A DNA stretch of 64,000 nucleotides. Source: Sulfitobacter indolifex. GTDB lineage: Bacteria > Pseudomonadota > Alphaproteobacteria > Rhodobacterales > Rhodobacteraceae. The notes beneath the pieces are model-generated. The model had not been told where the DNA came from. It saw nothing but the letters and a program-made list of their open reading frames with translations, and made no database searches. The number at the start of each line of letters is the position of its first letter. Position 1 is the stretch's first letter. The translations under genes and the position numbers were made by a program. Positions 45,088-54,287 of the stretch are shown in pieces. The stretch covers positions 2,976,001-3,040,000 of the forward strand of contig NZ_CP084951.1 of assembly GCF_022788655.1 (NCBI RefSeq), given 5' to 3'.

Positions 45088-46023
45088 TCAGCCGCCGATC
45101 AGGTCTTTCGCCATCATCATATGCACGCCCTTTTCGCGGTTGACCGTCTGGGTGATGCGCAGATCCCCGGCCAGAGAGCACAGCACATAGGCGTCCTCCC
45201 GGCTGATCCCCGCGCGATCTGACACCAGCGTGATCATCTGGCGCAATGCCTTCTCGGCGCAGCGGTCAAGGTCAGGGGCCATGCCCATGGTGATGACATG
45301 CGTCGGCGTCTCTGCCTGAGGATAGGAGAGCGTGCGGTCCTTCAGCACCGTCAGGCGAAAACGGCCTTGCAGCGCGGTCTCAATCGCGGTGACACAGACC
45401 TCACCATCGCCCTGCGCGCCATGCCCGTCCCCACAAGAGAACAGCGCCCCTTCGTTGAACACCGGCAGGTACAGCGTGCTGCCCGCGACCAGTTCTTTGT
45501 TATCAAGGTTACCACCATGCTTGCGCGGCTCAATGGTGGCGATCCGGCCCCATTCGGGCGGCGGGGCCACGGCCATGACGCCAAAGAACGGGGCCAAGGG
45601 CAGTTCCAACCCCCAAGGCAGCCGTGCTATGCCCCGCTCTGCGTCCAATGGGATATTGGTGTGATAGCTCTCAGTGAAATCCTGCGGCAACGTGCCTGCA
45701 AGCGGGCGAATGAAGTTATATCCCCAGTCCTGCCGCAGCGCGACATCAAGGATATCAACTTTGAGCACATCACCGGGCATCGCGCCTTCGACGGCCACCG
45801 GGCCGGTCAGGATGTGACCGGGCAGCGGCGGCGGGCCAGCGTTGTGAATGTCGTAAAGTTCGGGCGGCACATGGAAGCCTTCCGGCGGCAGGCAGTTCGG
45901 TGCGCCAGAGACGGTGTTGATGATCACTTCCTGCCCGCTTTTGATCGTCAACGCGGCGGGGCGCTTGGCTTCAAAATATCCCCAATGGCAAGTCTCGGGT
46001 GCTGCGTTGAGTGTCGCGGTCAT
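45088..46023 (-). CDS. Acetamidase/formamidase
   Basis: A 311-residue FmdA/AmdA-type amidase that hydrolyses formamide or acetamide to ammonia and the acid. PGDVLKVDILDVALRQDWGYN, the ARLPWGLELPLAPFFGVMAVAPPPEWG block and LVAGSTLYLPVFNEGALFSCGDGHGAQGDGEVC are family signatures. It starts four bases inside the end of the oxidoreductase gene (ATGA), so the two are co-translated. The neighbouring SBP gene is on the other strand. Confidence 0.9.
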   Translation of the reverse strand: MTATLNAAPETCHWGYFEAKRPAALTIKSGQEVIINTVSGAPNCLPPEGFHVPPELYDIHNAGPPPLPGHILTGPVAVEGAMPGDVLKVDILDVALRQDWGYNFIRPLAGTLPQDFTESYHTNIPLDAERGIARLPWGLELPLAPFFGVMAVAPPPEWGRIATIEPRKHGGNLDNKELVAGSTLYLPVFNEGALFSCGDGHGAQGDGEVCVTAIETALQGRFRLTVLKDRTLSYPQAETPTHVITMGMAPDLDRCAEKALRQMITLVSDRAGISREDAYVLCSLAGDLRITQTVNREKGVHMMMAKDLIGG

Positions 46024-46988
46024 GAATTCGCTCCTTCGTTCGCTAGAATACCTTCGATCAACACCTGAACCCGCAGCGCCTCTTGTGGCGTGGCAAGACG
46101 GTTTGGCTTGCCCGCCATCAGCAACGCCATGTCATCAAGCTGTGCCTTAAGGCTGCTCGCGCGGGTATCGGTGGGGGCGGAATTGGTGGGGGCGAACTCT
46201 TCACCGGTTGAGACCGTATCCATCGCAAACTCAGAGATGCGGCGGCTGGCTGTCGCCCCTTTCACGGTCACTTCCTGCCGATCTGGCTGCGCACCGCCGA
46301 CAGAGCCGAGGATCGAAACCGGCAGCCCCTTGGCATTGACCAACCGCGCGGCCACATGGGTTTCGCAAAGTTCGTCATCTGGGTATTCGGCATGAGCCCA
46401 TTGCAGCGTCAGCGGCCCCAGCACACGTTCACTGAGGAACAGGAAATGCGAGATCACCTCGCGGGTCATCCCCCCCTCTTCGGCAAAGCGCAGCCAGTCC
46501 GCATCGCGCTGCCACGCGCGGGGCCACGCCGGGTAAGTCACAATGATATCGATGCCGCAGAGGTCGCCAAGCGCGCCTTCGTCGATCGCACGCGAGAGGT
46601 CTGTTAGCGCCGCCCCTGCCGCTTGGGTAAAGTTGACCGCCACAGGCACGCCTGCTGCTTCCAACTCGGCCACCAGCGCGCGGCTTTCGGCGATATCCAC
46701 GCCGAGAGGTTTTTCAAGGAATATCGCCTTGCCTGCAGCGGCAGCTTCGAGTGCATAGGCTTTGCGTGGCACCGGGGGGCAGGCGAGATAGACAAGATCG
46801 ACATCGGCCATCGCCTCGGAGGCCGTGGCCGTCGATGCCGCACCGGGCGCGACGGCACATGCAGCCTCGCAGGCGTTAGGGTTCGGATCCCACATGGTGG
46901 CGACCGTGAATTCAGGGTGCAGCGCCATGTTCTCGGCCATGCGCCGGCCCATGATCCCCAATCCGATTACCGCAGTCCTGATCGCCAT
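46020..46988 (-). CDS. Gfo/Idh/MocA-family oxidoreductase
   Basis: A 322-residue NAD(P)-dependent oxidoreductase. The Rossmann fold opens AVIGLGIMGRRMAENM (residues 5-20), and FLEKPLGVD carries the conserved Lys-Pro of the family (EKP motif). The C-terminal domain is the usual alpha/beta substrate domain. Such enzymes act on sugars, inositols or related polyols; the substrate is unknown. The start at 46988 follows GAGGGAGA. It is co-translated with the amidase. Confidence 0.88.
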   Translation of the reverse strand: MAIRTAVIGLGIMGRRMAENMALHPEFTVATMWDPNPNACEAACAVAPGAASTATASEAMADVDLVYLACPPVPRKAYALEAAAAGKAIFLEKPLGVDIAESRALVAELEAAGVPVAVNFTQAAGAALTDLSRAIDEGALGDLCGIDIIVTYPAWPRAWQRDADWLRFAEEGGMTREVISHFLFLSERVLGPLTLQWAHAEYPDDELCETHVAARLVNAKGLPVSILGSVGGAQPDRQEVTVKGATASRRISEFAMDTVSTGEEFAPTNSAPTDTRASSLKAQLDDMALLMAGKPNRLATPQEALRVQVLIEGILANEGANS

Positions 46989-47063
46989 CTGAATCTCCCT
47001 CATTTTACAGCGCGATAAGACGCTGCATTTGGGGGAACTTCAACTGCGCCCGAGGCGCTTGTT

Positions 47064-47495
47064 TTAGGCGAGGTCGGCGCGCACCAAAGGCTCAATCACA
47101 CGGGCCAACTCTTCCGGCGCAGATTGGCTTTCGAACACATCCGCGATGGTGAAGACACAGGTGAACGACCCTTCGAAACACAGCACCCCATTCTGGCGGG
47201 CCTTCATGCCGAAAGTGATAGACTTGTTGCCCAGTCGGGTCGGGTAGGTCTCGCACATTAGCTTGTGGCGCGGGGTAACTGGGCTGCGGAAATCCATTGA
47301 CAGGTTCACGAAAGGCGTGCCGATGTTGCGGTCGATCTGAAGCTGGAACCACCCGTCGCCGTCGAAATGCGCCTCCCACCACGCGTTGATCGCATCGAGC
47401 GCGAAATAGGGTAGCCGCGCGGTATAGGCGATCTGCGCCGGGTCACAATCGCCCCAGGTGACGTTGATCTCGTGAACGAAGTTTTCCGTGGTCAT
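47064..47495 (-). CDS. Acyl-CoA thioesterase (4-hydroxybenzoyl-CoA type)
   Basis: A 143-residue hot-dog-fold thioesterase. VTWGDCDPAQIAYTARLPYFALDAINAWWE contains the catalytic Asp (Asp18) in the DxDPAxIxxxxxY motif of the 4HBT family. It cleaves an acyl- or aroyl-CoA to free acid and CoA. It lies 75 bases upstream of the oxidoreductase gene in the same direction, so these three genes may form one transcript with the amidase. Confidence 0.88.
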   Translation of the reverse strand: MTTENFVHEINVTWGDCDPAQIAYTARLPYFALDAINAWWEAHFDGDGWFQLQIDRNIGTPFVNLSMDFRSPVTPRHKLMCETYPTRLGNKSITFGMKARQNGVLCFEGSFTCVFTIADVFESQSAPEELARVIEPLVRADLA

Positions 47496-47634
47496 AAGGC
47501 TGCCTTCATCTGCTCAGGCCTACGCAGTGCCGCGCGGGACGTTGGCTATCTTCTATCCCTTCCAGCACGGCGTGCAACCCGAGGGCAAACAGCACACCAA
47601 AAGTCGAATGTTCATATGAAACAAAGGGAGAGGA

Positions 47635-47711
<77 letters not shown>

Positions 47712-47824
47712 GTGGCGCGTCGGATAAGACAGCTTCGCATTGGGGTCAAGGGCGAAAACCGGATCATCGTGATTTTGCCTTATAAAAATGCCGCAACACC
47801 GCGTGCCGCTTAAGAAGGCTCCCC

Positions 47825-48625
47825 TCAGTGCGCGGGCGCCGAGACCACATCTAACAGCGTACGCCCGCCGTCGATGGTCATAATCTCGCCCGTCATAAAG
47901 CCCGAGCTTTCGGCGGCGAGGAACTGCACCGCCTCACAAAGCTCATTCGGCCCCGCAATGCGGCCCAGTGGCGTATGTGCGCGTATGTCCTCGCGCCAAT
48001 CGCGGTTGTCGGCCACGGCTGCGCGCAGCGACGCGCTCATCACCGATCCGAAGGAAATCGCGTTCACCCGTATCCGATGCTGCGCCAGTACCAGCGCCAA
48101 GGAGCGGGTCATCTGCTGCACACCCGCCGAGGCGATGGCATAGCCCATCATATCCGGCTGGTGCCGCTGTGCCGCGATAGAGCTGAGGTTGATGATCGAC
48201 CCCACCTGCCCCTCGGTCTGGCCTTCGGCCTGTTTCATCATGCGCCGCGCGACTTGCTGCGACAGTTGCAGCGCCGTCATCAGGTTCTGCTGCAACAGCG
48301 TCTCGACTGAGGTGTCGTCAACATCCAATGGATCAGTCGGCATCACCTGCCGCGAGGCGTTCACGAGGATGTCGACCTGATCGTATGCGTCGATGGTGGC
48401 TGAAACGAGATTGGCAATGGTCAGCCGCTGGCGCAGGTCGCCAGCGAAAACGCGGATGTTGCCCTCGTCCGGGGTGTCGCCCAACTCCTCCATCAGCTTT
48501 TTCTCATTGGAGTCGGCGCACATCACATTGGCGCCCCGGTCGGCCAGATGCCGGGCAATGGCAAGGCCGATGCCGTCCGCCGCGCCTGTGATGATGGCTG
48601 TTTTGCCGGAAATCGAGAAAGACAT
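47825..48625 (-). CDS. SDR-family protein with altered catalytic motif
   Basis: A 266-residue SDR. The cofactor motif TGAADGIG (residues 13-20) is intact; DILVNAS replaces NNAG (89-91). Catalytic Ser148/149 and Tyr162 are present, but the YxxxK Lys is Ser166 (GYAIASAG). Lack of Lys usually means loss or change of dehydrogenase activity. The MTGEIMTIDGG end is normal. It follows the RsmC-like gene by 19 bases on the reverse strand. It may have a binding or structural role, or a different mechanism. Confidence 0.85.
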   Translation of the reverse strand: MSFSISGKTAIITGAADGIGLAIARHLADRGANVMCADSNEKKLMEELGDTPDEGNIRVFAGDLRQRLTIANLVSATIDAYDQVDILVNASRQVMPTDPLDVDDTSVETLLQQNLMTALQLSQQVARRMMKQAEGQTEGQVGSIINLSSIAAQRHQPDMMGYAIASAGVQQMTRSLALVLAQHRIRVNAISFGSVMSASLRAAVADNRDWREDIRAHTPLGRIAGPNELCEAVQFLAAESSGFMTGEIMTIDGGRTLLDVVSAPAH

Positions 48626-48644
48626 CGGGATACCCCCTAAAGGC

Positions 48645-49637
48645 TTAGCGGCGACGGGTCAGCGGGCGCGTGGCGTGGAACAGTTTGAACCGCGCGTCCC
48701 CCCCCAGTTCCGCCACCTGCGCAAAGCGTTTTTTCAGTTCCGCCTCATAGGGCAGATGCCGATTGGCAACCATCCACAGATCACCCTGTCCCGACAGCAT
48801 ACGAGCGGCAGCCGCGACAAAGGCCTGACCGATCTGCGGCTCGGCGGCGCGACCGGTGTGGAAAGGCGGGTTCATCACGACGGTGTCCATCCGGTGCGGC
48901 GGCTGCCATTCGGTGGCGTCCTCCCAATGAAACACGGCGCGGTCGTCGGTCACATTATGGCGTGCGCATTCCAGCGCCAGATGCCCCGCCTCGACCAGAT
49001 GCACCGTCTTCACCTTGGGCCGCGTCAAGATATGCGCCGACAGAAAGCCCCAGCCCGCGCCCAAGTCAGCCACTTCGGCCCCAAGGTTATCGGGCAGAAC
49101 ATCCACCAAGAGCGCCGAGGCCAGATCAACCCCATCCGCCGAAAAGACTCCCGGCGCGGTCCAAAAGCCTGCTTCGGTCTGGGCCGGGCCCGCTTCCCAA
49201 TCGGTGAAAAAATCGCTGCCGCTGGCGTCGATCCAGTACAGCTTGCCATGCGCTTTTGAGATCGGCCCCTGAACCGTCACCCGCGCGCGCATCTCACGCA
49301 GGATCGAATCCGCGCCATCGGTCTTTTGCCCATCAACCACCACCGGCCCGTCGCTCACCGCGCAGGCTTGGGCGATCAGCGCGCGGGCCTCGTGTTTGGC
49401 GCGCGGCAGGCAGACAATCGCGGCGGCATAGCGCCCCTCGACCGAATGCGCGGCGTCGTAACCGCGGGAGGTCCAAGCGTCATAGGCAGGCTTGAAATCG
49501 TGGATAATCTTGCAGCGGTCCACTGGCAAATCGGCCAAGTCAGCATCAACGGGGGGCTGAAATACGGCAATCGTGCCTGTTTCGGGCAGTTCCAGCCCAC
49601 CGCCGTTCAGGGCCAGTTCCAGTCGCGGATCAATCAC
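48645..49637 (-). CDS. RsmC/RlmG-type rRNA guanine methyltransferase
   Basis: A 330-residue SAM-dependent methyltransferase. The SAM loop is VADLGAGWGFLSAHI (about residues 190-204) and the catalytic motif VVMNPPFHTG (about 253-262), where NPPF marks N2-guanine methylation. The N-terminal half is a degenerate methyltransferase-like domain, as in RsmC, which methylates G1207 of 16S rRNA. RlmG is an alternative. It lies between clpS (3-base gap) and an SDR gene on the same strand. Confidence 0.85.
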   Translation of the reverse strand: MIDPRLELALNGGGLELPETGTIAVFQPPVDADLADLPVDRCKIIHDFKPAYDAWTSRGYDAAHSVEGRYAAAIVCLPRAKHEARALIAQACAVSDGPVVVDGQKTDGADSILREMRARVTVQGPISKAHGKLYWIDASGSDFFTDWEAGPAQTEAGFWTAPGVFSADGVDLASALLVDVLPDNLGAEVADLGAGWGFLSAHILTRPKVKTVHLVEAGHLALECARHNVTDDRAVFHWEDATEWQPPHRMDTVVMNPPFHTGRAAEPQIGQAFVAAAARMLSGQGDLWMVANRHLPYEAELKKRFAQVAELGGDARFKLFHATRPLTRRR

Positions 49638-49640
49638 GTG

Positions 49641-50033
49641 TTATTCTTCTTTTTCCATAGTGCATTGCAGCGGATGCTGGTGACGCCGGGCGAAATCCAT
49701 CACCTGCGCCACTTTCGTCTCCGCGATCTCGTGACTGAAGACGCCAACCACGGCCAGCCCTTTTTTATGCACGGTCAGCATGATCTCAAACGCCTGCGCG
49801 TGGTTCAGGCCAAAGAACCGCTCCAGCACCAGAACAACAAATTCCATCGGGGTGAAATCATCATTCAGCAGCATCACCTTATAGAGAGGTGGGCGTTTGG
49901 TCTTGGGACGCGTCTTGGTCAACAGCTCGGTGTCGTCGCTGTCTTTCGGGCCGTTGGCCATCATTAACCAGCCCGGCGCGGGCCGGTCTGCTACCTGGAT
50001 CGTCCAATCTGCTTTCACGTCGTCACGGTGCAT
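49641..50033 (-). CDS. clpS: ClpS adaptor protein
   Basis: ClpS delivers N-degron proteins to ClpAP. The core [27 protein letters not shown] and [38 protein letters not shown] is clear, including [10 protein letters not shown] and the Met/Val pocket. From the start at 50033 the protein has 130 residues; CAGGAG lies five bases upstream, a strong ribosome site. An alternative start at 49964 ([11 protein letters not shown]) gives 107 residues, closer to usual length, but lacks a good site. No clpA gene is adjacent. It is divergent from the HAD hydrolase gene. Confidence 0.92.
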   Translation of the reverse strand: MHRDDVKADWTIQVADRPAPGWLMMANGPKDSDDTELLTKTRPKTKRPPLYKVMLLNDDFTPMEFVVLVLERFFGLNHAQAFEIMLTVHKKGLAVVGVFSHEIAETKVAQVMDFARRHQHPLQCTMEKEE

Positions 50034-50120
50034 TGCTGCTCCTGCGGCTGGGGGTAAAGCTTGTTCGTCGTGCAGCCGTCTATATAACCCCTGAACCAAT
50101 TTAGGAAAGAGGCAGCACAT

Positions 50121-50828
50121 ATGAGCGGGGCACTCACCACCATCGGTTTCGATGCGGATGACACATTGTGGCATAATGAGCGCTACTTTGCACTCTCCCA
50201 TGACCGTTTTGCAGCCCTTCTGGCAGAACATAGTGAACGCGACCACCTGATGGCCCGTCTGCTGGAGGCCGAGCGGCGCAATTTGCCGCATTACGGCTAC
50301 GGCATCAAAGGCTTCACCCTGTCGATGATCGAAACCGCGATCGAGGTGACAGACGGCAAGGTTCCTGCTGAGGTGATCAACGATCTGCTCGCCGCCGGGC
50401 GCGAGATGCTGGCCCATCCGATCGAACTGCTGCCCCATGTAGAAGACGTGTTGGAAGCCCTGCAGGGCCAATATCGGCTGATCGTGGTGACAAAGGGCGA
50501 CCTGCTGGATCAAGAGCGCAAACTGGCACAATCAGGCCTGCGAGAGATGTTCGACGCGGTCGAGATCGTCTCTCACAAGACTGAAGCCGCCTATCGCCGC
50601 ATTTTTGAGCACCATGGCGAAGGGGCCGCGCAGGGGCTGATGGTCGGCAACTCTCTGGCCTCAGACGTGCGCCCGATGATCGAAGCAGGGGGCTGGGGCG
50701 TTTACGTACCGCATGATCTGACCTGGGCAATGGAACATGCCGAACCGCCAACCAATTCGCCCCGTTACGCTGAAATTAGCGATTTATCGGGGCTACCAGA
50801 GGCGTTGAAACAGATCACCTCGGGGTGA
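50121..50828 (+). CDS. HAD-superfamily hydrolase
   Basis: A 235-residue HAD phosphatase. Motif I is [10 protein letters not shown] (Asp10 and Asp12), motif II VVTKGD, and motif [23 protein letters not shown]. The cap domain is alpha-helical (C1 type). Its natural substrate is unknown. The gene is divergent from clpS across 87 bases and followed by a 266-base region that precedes the carboxypeptidase gene. Confidence 0.88.
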   Translation: MSGALTTIGFDADDTLWHNERYFALSHDRFAALLAEHSERDHLMARLLEAERRNLPHYGYGIKGFTLSMIETAIEVTDGKVPAEVINDLLAAGREMLAHPIELLPHVEDVLEALQGQYRLIVVTKGDLLDQERKLAQSGLREMFDAVEIVSHKTEAAYRRIFEHHGEGAAQGLMVGNSLASDVRPMIEAGGWGVYVPHDLTWAMEHAEPPTNSPRYAEISDLSGLPEALKQITSG

Positions 50829-51094
50829 GTCGTCAGCGCTTGGGTGGCGATTACACGTCCACCCCGCATTCGCCCAGTTACCGCCCAAATCAGGCCTTAT
50901 TCCCGCCTTATTCCCGCTTATAGTGGGTGATCGTGAACAATCCTCTACATATTGGAGGAGAGAACCGTCTTTTTTTCACCTGTCCTTAAGATTCGACGGC
51001 TTCCGCGACGCACCCTCCTGTGCTACCTTTAAACCAATCAAAAAATGGTCAGTCGAAAATCGGCGACTCGAGGCAGTAAAAAAGGCAGGCTAAC

Positions 51095-52570
51095 ATGAAG
51101 GCTCGGCGCATTCAGCCGGCCCGTTACGGGCTATTTCTATTCGCAGCGTTCTGGGTTTTGGTCATTTTACCGCTCAGCGCCATGGCTGCGCCTTACGCCG
51201 CATATGTTATCGATGCCCGCACCGGCAAAGAAATCCATGCAGAGAATGCCGACACCCGCCTGCACCCCGCCTCCCTGACCAAGATGATGACGCTTTACAT
51301 CGCTTTTCAGGCGGTAGAGCGGGGGGAGCTTTCCCTCGACACTCAAGTCACCATCTCCCAGAACGCTGCATCTGAACCGCCCAGCAAACTGGGGATGCGC
51401 CCGGGCCAGAAAATCGCCCTGCGCTACCTGATCCGCGCCGCCGCCGTAAAATCCGCCAACGATGCCGCCACTGCAATTGGCGAAGCCATCGAAGGCTCTG
51501 AGGCCGCTTTTGCCCGCCGGATGAACCGCACCGCCAAACAGCTCGGCATGACGCGGACCACCTTCAAGAACATGCACGGGCTTACCGAGAACGGCCACCT
51601 TTCTACCGCGCGCGATATGACAGCCATGGGCCGTCATCTGCTTTATGATTACCCGCAGTACTACAACCTCTTCTCGCGCATCACCGCCGATGCGGGTGTG
51701 CGCAAAGTGTCCCACACAAACCGCCGGTTTCTGGGGTCGTACAAAGGGGCCGACGGGATCAAAACAGGCTACACCCGTGCTGCGGGCTTCAACCTGACCG
51801 CCTCGGCAGAGCGTGGCAATGAACGGATCATCGTCACCGTGTTTGGCGGTAATTCCACCGCATCGCGCAATGCCAAAGTGGCCGAGCTGATGGACCTAGG
51901 CTTCCGCCGCGCGCCCTCCTCTGCCCCGCTGAGCAAGCCCGTCCCGCCGGTCTATGCTGATGTTGAAGACGCACCCGCCGCCCCCGGTGCCGCGGGCAAG
52001 ACGATCCGCCTTGTGGGGGCCGTCACGACCTCCAAACGCCCCCAGCTCCGCCCCCGCAGCGACGTCGTCGTCGTCGCAACCGCCACAGCGCCTGAAGCAA
52101 CCAGCGTCGTTTCAAGCAGCGACATCACGGCGGCGCTGCGCGAAGCGGTCCAAACCGCCCCACCACCACCAGCCGCGCCTGCAGCTGCGCCGCAAAGCAA
52201 AGACGCGGAAATCGTTATTGCATCAGCCCAAGCGTCTGCCCGCCCCGAACCACGCCCCAAGGACGTGACATTGGCCGTGCAACAAGCAGTTGAACAGGAA
52301 ATCGTGACCCGTGTCTCAACCTCTGGCAGCCGCCATTGGGGGGTGAACGTGGGCCGCTTCCCCAGCCGCTATGCAGCCGAGAAAGTGCTGCTGAAAACCG
52401 CCCTGGCCGAGATGTCTACGCTGGACGGCACCCTGCGCAAAGTGGTGCAGCGCCCACAGGGCTATGACGCAAACTTCCTTGGCATGTCGCGCGAAAGCGC
52501 TGATCTGGCATGCCGCCGACTGGCTGCACGCAATGTCAGCTGCTTCATGATCGGCCCAAGCGAAGGCTGA
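51095..52570 (+). CDS. D-alanyl-D-alanine carboxypeptidase with SPOR domain
   Basis: A 491-residue penicillin-binding protein of the S11 family that trims the terminal D-Ala of peptidoglycan peptides. A signal peptide (residues 1-31, ending SAMAAP) is followed by the catalytic motifs SLTK (Ser60-Lys63), SAN (120-122) and KTG (221-223), all intact. A Pro/Ala-rich linker (about 290-400) leads to a C-terminal SPOR domain (about 407-490, NVGRFPSRYAAEKVL) that binds denuded septal glycan. This suggests a role at division. GAGGC and AAAGGC elements lie before the start. Confidence 0.93.
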   Translation: MKARRIQPARYGLFLFAAFWVLVILPLSAMAAPYAAYVIDARTGKEIHAENADTRLHPASLTKMMTLYIAFQAVERGELSLDTQVTISQNAASEPPSKLGMRPGQKIALRYLIRAAAVKSANDAATAIGEAIEGSEAAFARRMNRTAKQLGMTRTTFKNMHGLTENGHLSTARDMTAMGRHLLYDYPQYYNLFSRITADAGVRKVSHTNRRFLGSYKGADGIKTGYTRAAGFNLTASAERGNERIIVTVFGGNSTASRNAKVAELMDLGFRRAPSSAPLSKPVPPVYADVEDAPAAPGAAGKTIRLVGAVTTSKRPQLRPRSDVVVVATATAPEATSVVSSSDITAALREAVQTAPPPPAAPAAAPQSKDAEIVIASAQASARPEPRPKDVTLAVQQAVEQEIVTRVSTSGSRHWGVNVGRFPSRYAAEKVLLKTALAEMSTLDGTLRKVVQRPQGYDANFLGMSRESADLACRRLAARNVSCFMIGPSEG

Positions 52571-52614
52571 GGCCTACAAACCACACCGCCGACCCCAAGC
52601 GCCGCCCAACCCAT

Positions 52615-52677
52615 CTTCATCCTTTAAAAATACCCGCGGGGGAATCGCGCCCCCGGCGCGATGGGGGCAGCGCCCCC
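52615..52677 (-). repeat. Tandem-hairpin intergenic repeat, copy 2 (inverted)
   Basis: Read on the reverse strand this is the same element as at 8625-8688, one base shorter. Hairpin 1 is identical; hairpin 2 is ATCGCGCC-GGG-GGCGCGAT, so an A-T pair of copy 1 is a G-C pair here and the loop differs. The tail has TATTTTTAAAGGATGAAG. It lies between the convergent carboxypeptidase and yejF genes. Confidence 0.8.
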
Positions 52678-52706
52678 GCCACCTCGCGACCATCAGCGAC
52701 GCCTGT

Positions 52707-54287
52707 CTATCCTGCGGCTTGCAACAGGGTCCGCGTGTATTCGGTCTGCGGATTGTCATAAAGCGCATCGACATCGCCATATTCCACAACATCCCCGCGC
52801 TTCATCACCATCACTTTGTGCGACATGGCACGCACGACCTTGAGGTCGTGGCTGATGAACAAATATGCCAGCCCGTACTTCACCTGCAAACGCCGCAGCA
52901 GATCGACGATCTGCACCTGCACGGTCATATCAAGCGCTGAGGTCGGCTCGTCCAGTACCAGCAGTTTGGGCCGCAGCACCATGGCGCGGGCAATGGCGAT
53001 GCGCTGGCGTTGGCCGCCCGAGAATTCATGCGGGTAACGGTCCATGGTGACGGGGTCTAGCCCGACCTCGGTCATCACTTCCGCCACCACCTCACGCCGA
53101 TCGCGGCCCTTGTCGACCTTATGGATCGCGAGCCCTTCTGCGATGATCTGAAAGCAGGTCATACGCGGGCTGAGCGAGCCGAAGGGATCTTGAAACACGA
53201 TCTGCATGTCCGCGCGCAGGCGGCGCAGCTGTCGAGTGGACCATTTGCGCACATCCTCACCGCGAAAGGTCACCTCCCCTTCCGAGCCGATGAGCCGCAT
53301 GATCGCCAGCGCCAGCGTGGTCTTGCCAGACCCACTTTCGCCTACGATGCCCAAAGTCTCCCCGGCGCGAACCGACAGGCTGGTGTCATTGACCGCCTGC
53401 ACATGGCCCACGGTGCGGCGCAACAGCCCCTTCTGGATTGGAAACCACATCTTGAGGTTCTCGGTGCGCAACACCTCGGGTGCATCATCGGCAACAGGCT
53501 CTGGCGAGCCGGTAGGTTCAGCGCTCAACAGCTTGCGGGTATAGGGGTGCTGGGGGTTGTCGAAAATTTCGGCCGTCGGCCCCTCTTCGACCACCACGCC
53601 CTTTTGCATCACAAATACCCGATCGGCGATGCGCCGCACGATGCCAAGGTCGTGTGTGATGAACAGCAGCCCCATCCCCATCTCGTCCTTGAGGTCTTTC
53701 AGCAAATCAAGAATTTGCGCCTGAATGGTGACGTCAAGCGCCGTCGTCGGCTCGTCCGCGATCAAGATGTCGGGCTTGTTGGCCAGCGCCATGGCGATCA
53801 TGACACGCTGCCGCTGCCCACCGGACAACTGGTGCGGGTAGGCCCCCATACGGCTTTCCGCATCGTTGATGCCAACCTGCTCAAGCAGGCTCAACACCCG
53901 CGCACGGGCCTCTGCCCCTTGCAGACCTTGGTGCAGCGCCAGCGATTCCGCCAACTGCTTTTCGATCGTGTGTAGCGGGTTGAGCGATGTCATCGGCTCT
54001 TGGAAAATGAACGAGATGTCATTGCCGCGCACCTTATGCAGCAGCTTGGCATCCGCGCCGATCATCTCTTGCCCATCATAGGTGACCGACCCACTAACCT
54101 GTGCACTGTCGCCCAAGAGCGAGACCGTCGAGAGCGCTGAGACAGACTTGCCCGAGCCGCTTTCCCCCACCAGCGCCACTGTCTCCCCGCGGTTCACGGC
54201 AAAGCTGACACCGCGCACGGCGGGGATCAGTTGCCCGTCCTGCCGAAAGGAAACTTGCAGGTCTTTGACGTCCAAAAGCGCAGTCAC
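52707..54287 (-). CDS. yejF: Yej-type peptide ABC transporter ATP-binding protein
   Basis: A 526-residue protein with two fused ABC ATPase domains. Walker A is GESGSGKS in both halves (about residues 40 and 315), with signatures LSGGQRQRV and FSGGQRQRI and Walker [13 protein letters not shown] and [12 protein letters not shown]. YejF powers uptake of oligopeptides and microcin C through the YejBE channel. Its start overlaps the yejE stop by four bases. It is the last gene of the operon. Confidence 0.95.
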   Translation of the reverse strand: MTALLDVKDLQVSFRQDGQLIPAVRGVSFAVNRGETVALVGESGSGKSVSALSTVSLLGDSAQVSGSVTYDGQEMIGADAKLLHKVRGNDISFIFQEPMTSLNPLHTIEKQLAESLALHQGLQGAEARARVLSLLEQVGINDAESRMGAYPHQLSGGQRQRVMIAMALANKPDILIADEPTTALDVTIQAQILDLLKDLKDEMGMGLLFITHDLGIVRRIADRVFVMQKGVVVEEGPTAEIFDNPQHPYTRKLLSAEPTGSPEPVADDAPEVLRTENLKMWFPIQKGLLRRTVGHVQAVNDTSLSVRAGETLGIVGESGSGKTTLALAIMRLIGSEGEVTFRGEDVRKWSTRQLRRLRADMQIVFQDPFGSLSPRMTCFQIIAEGLAIHKVDKGRDRREVVAEVMTEVGLDPVTMDRYPHEFSGGQRQRIAIARAMVLRPKLLVLDEPTSALDMTVQVQIVDLLRRLQVKYGLAYLFISHDLKVVRAMSHKVMVMKRGDVVEYGDVDALYDNPQTEYTRTLLQAAG

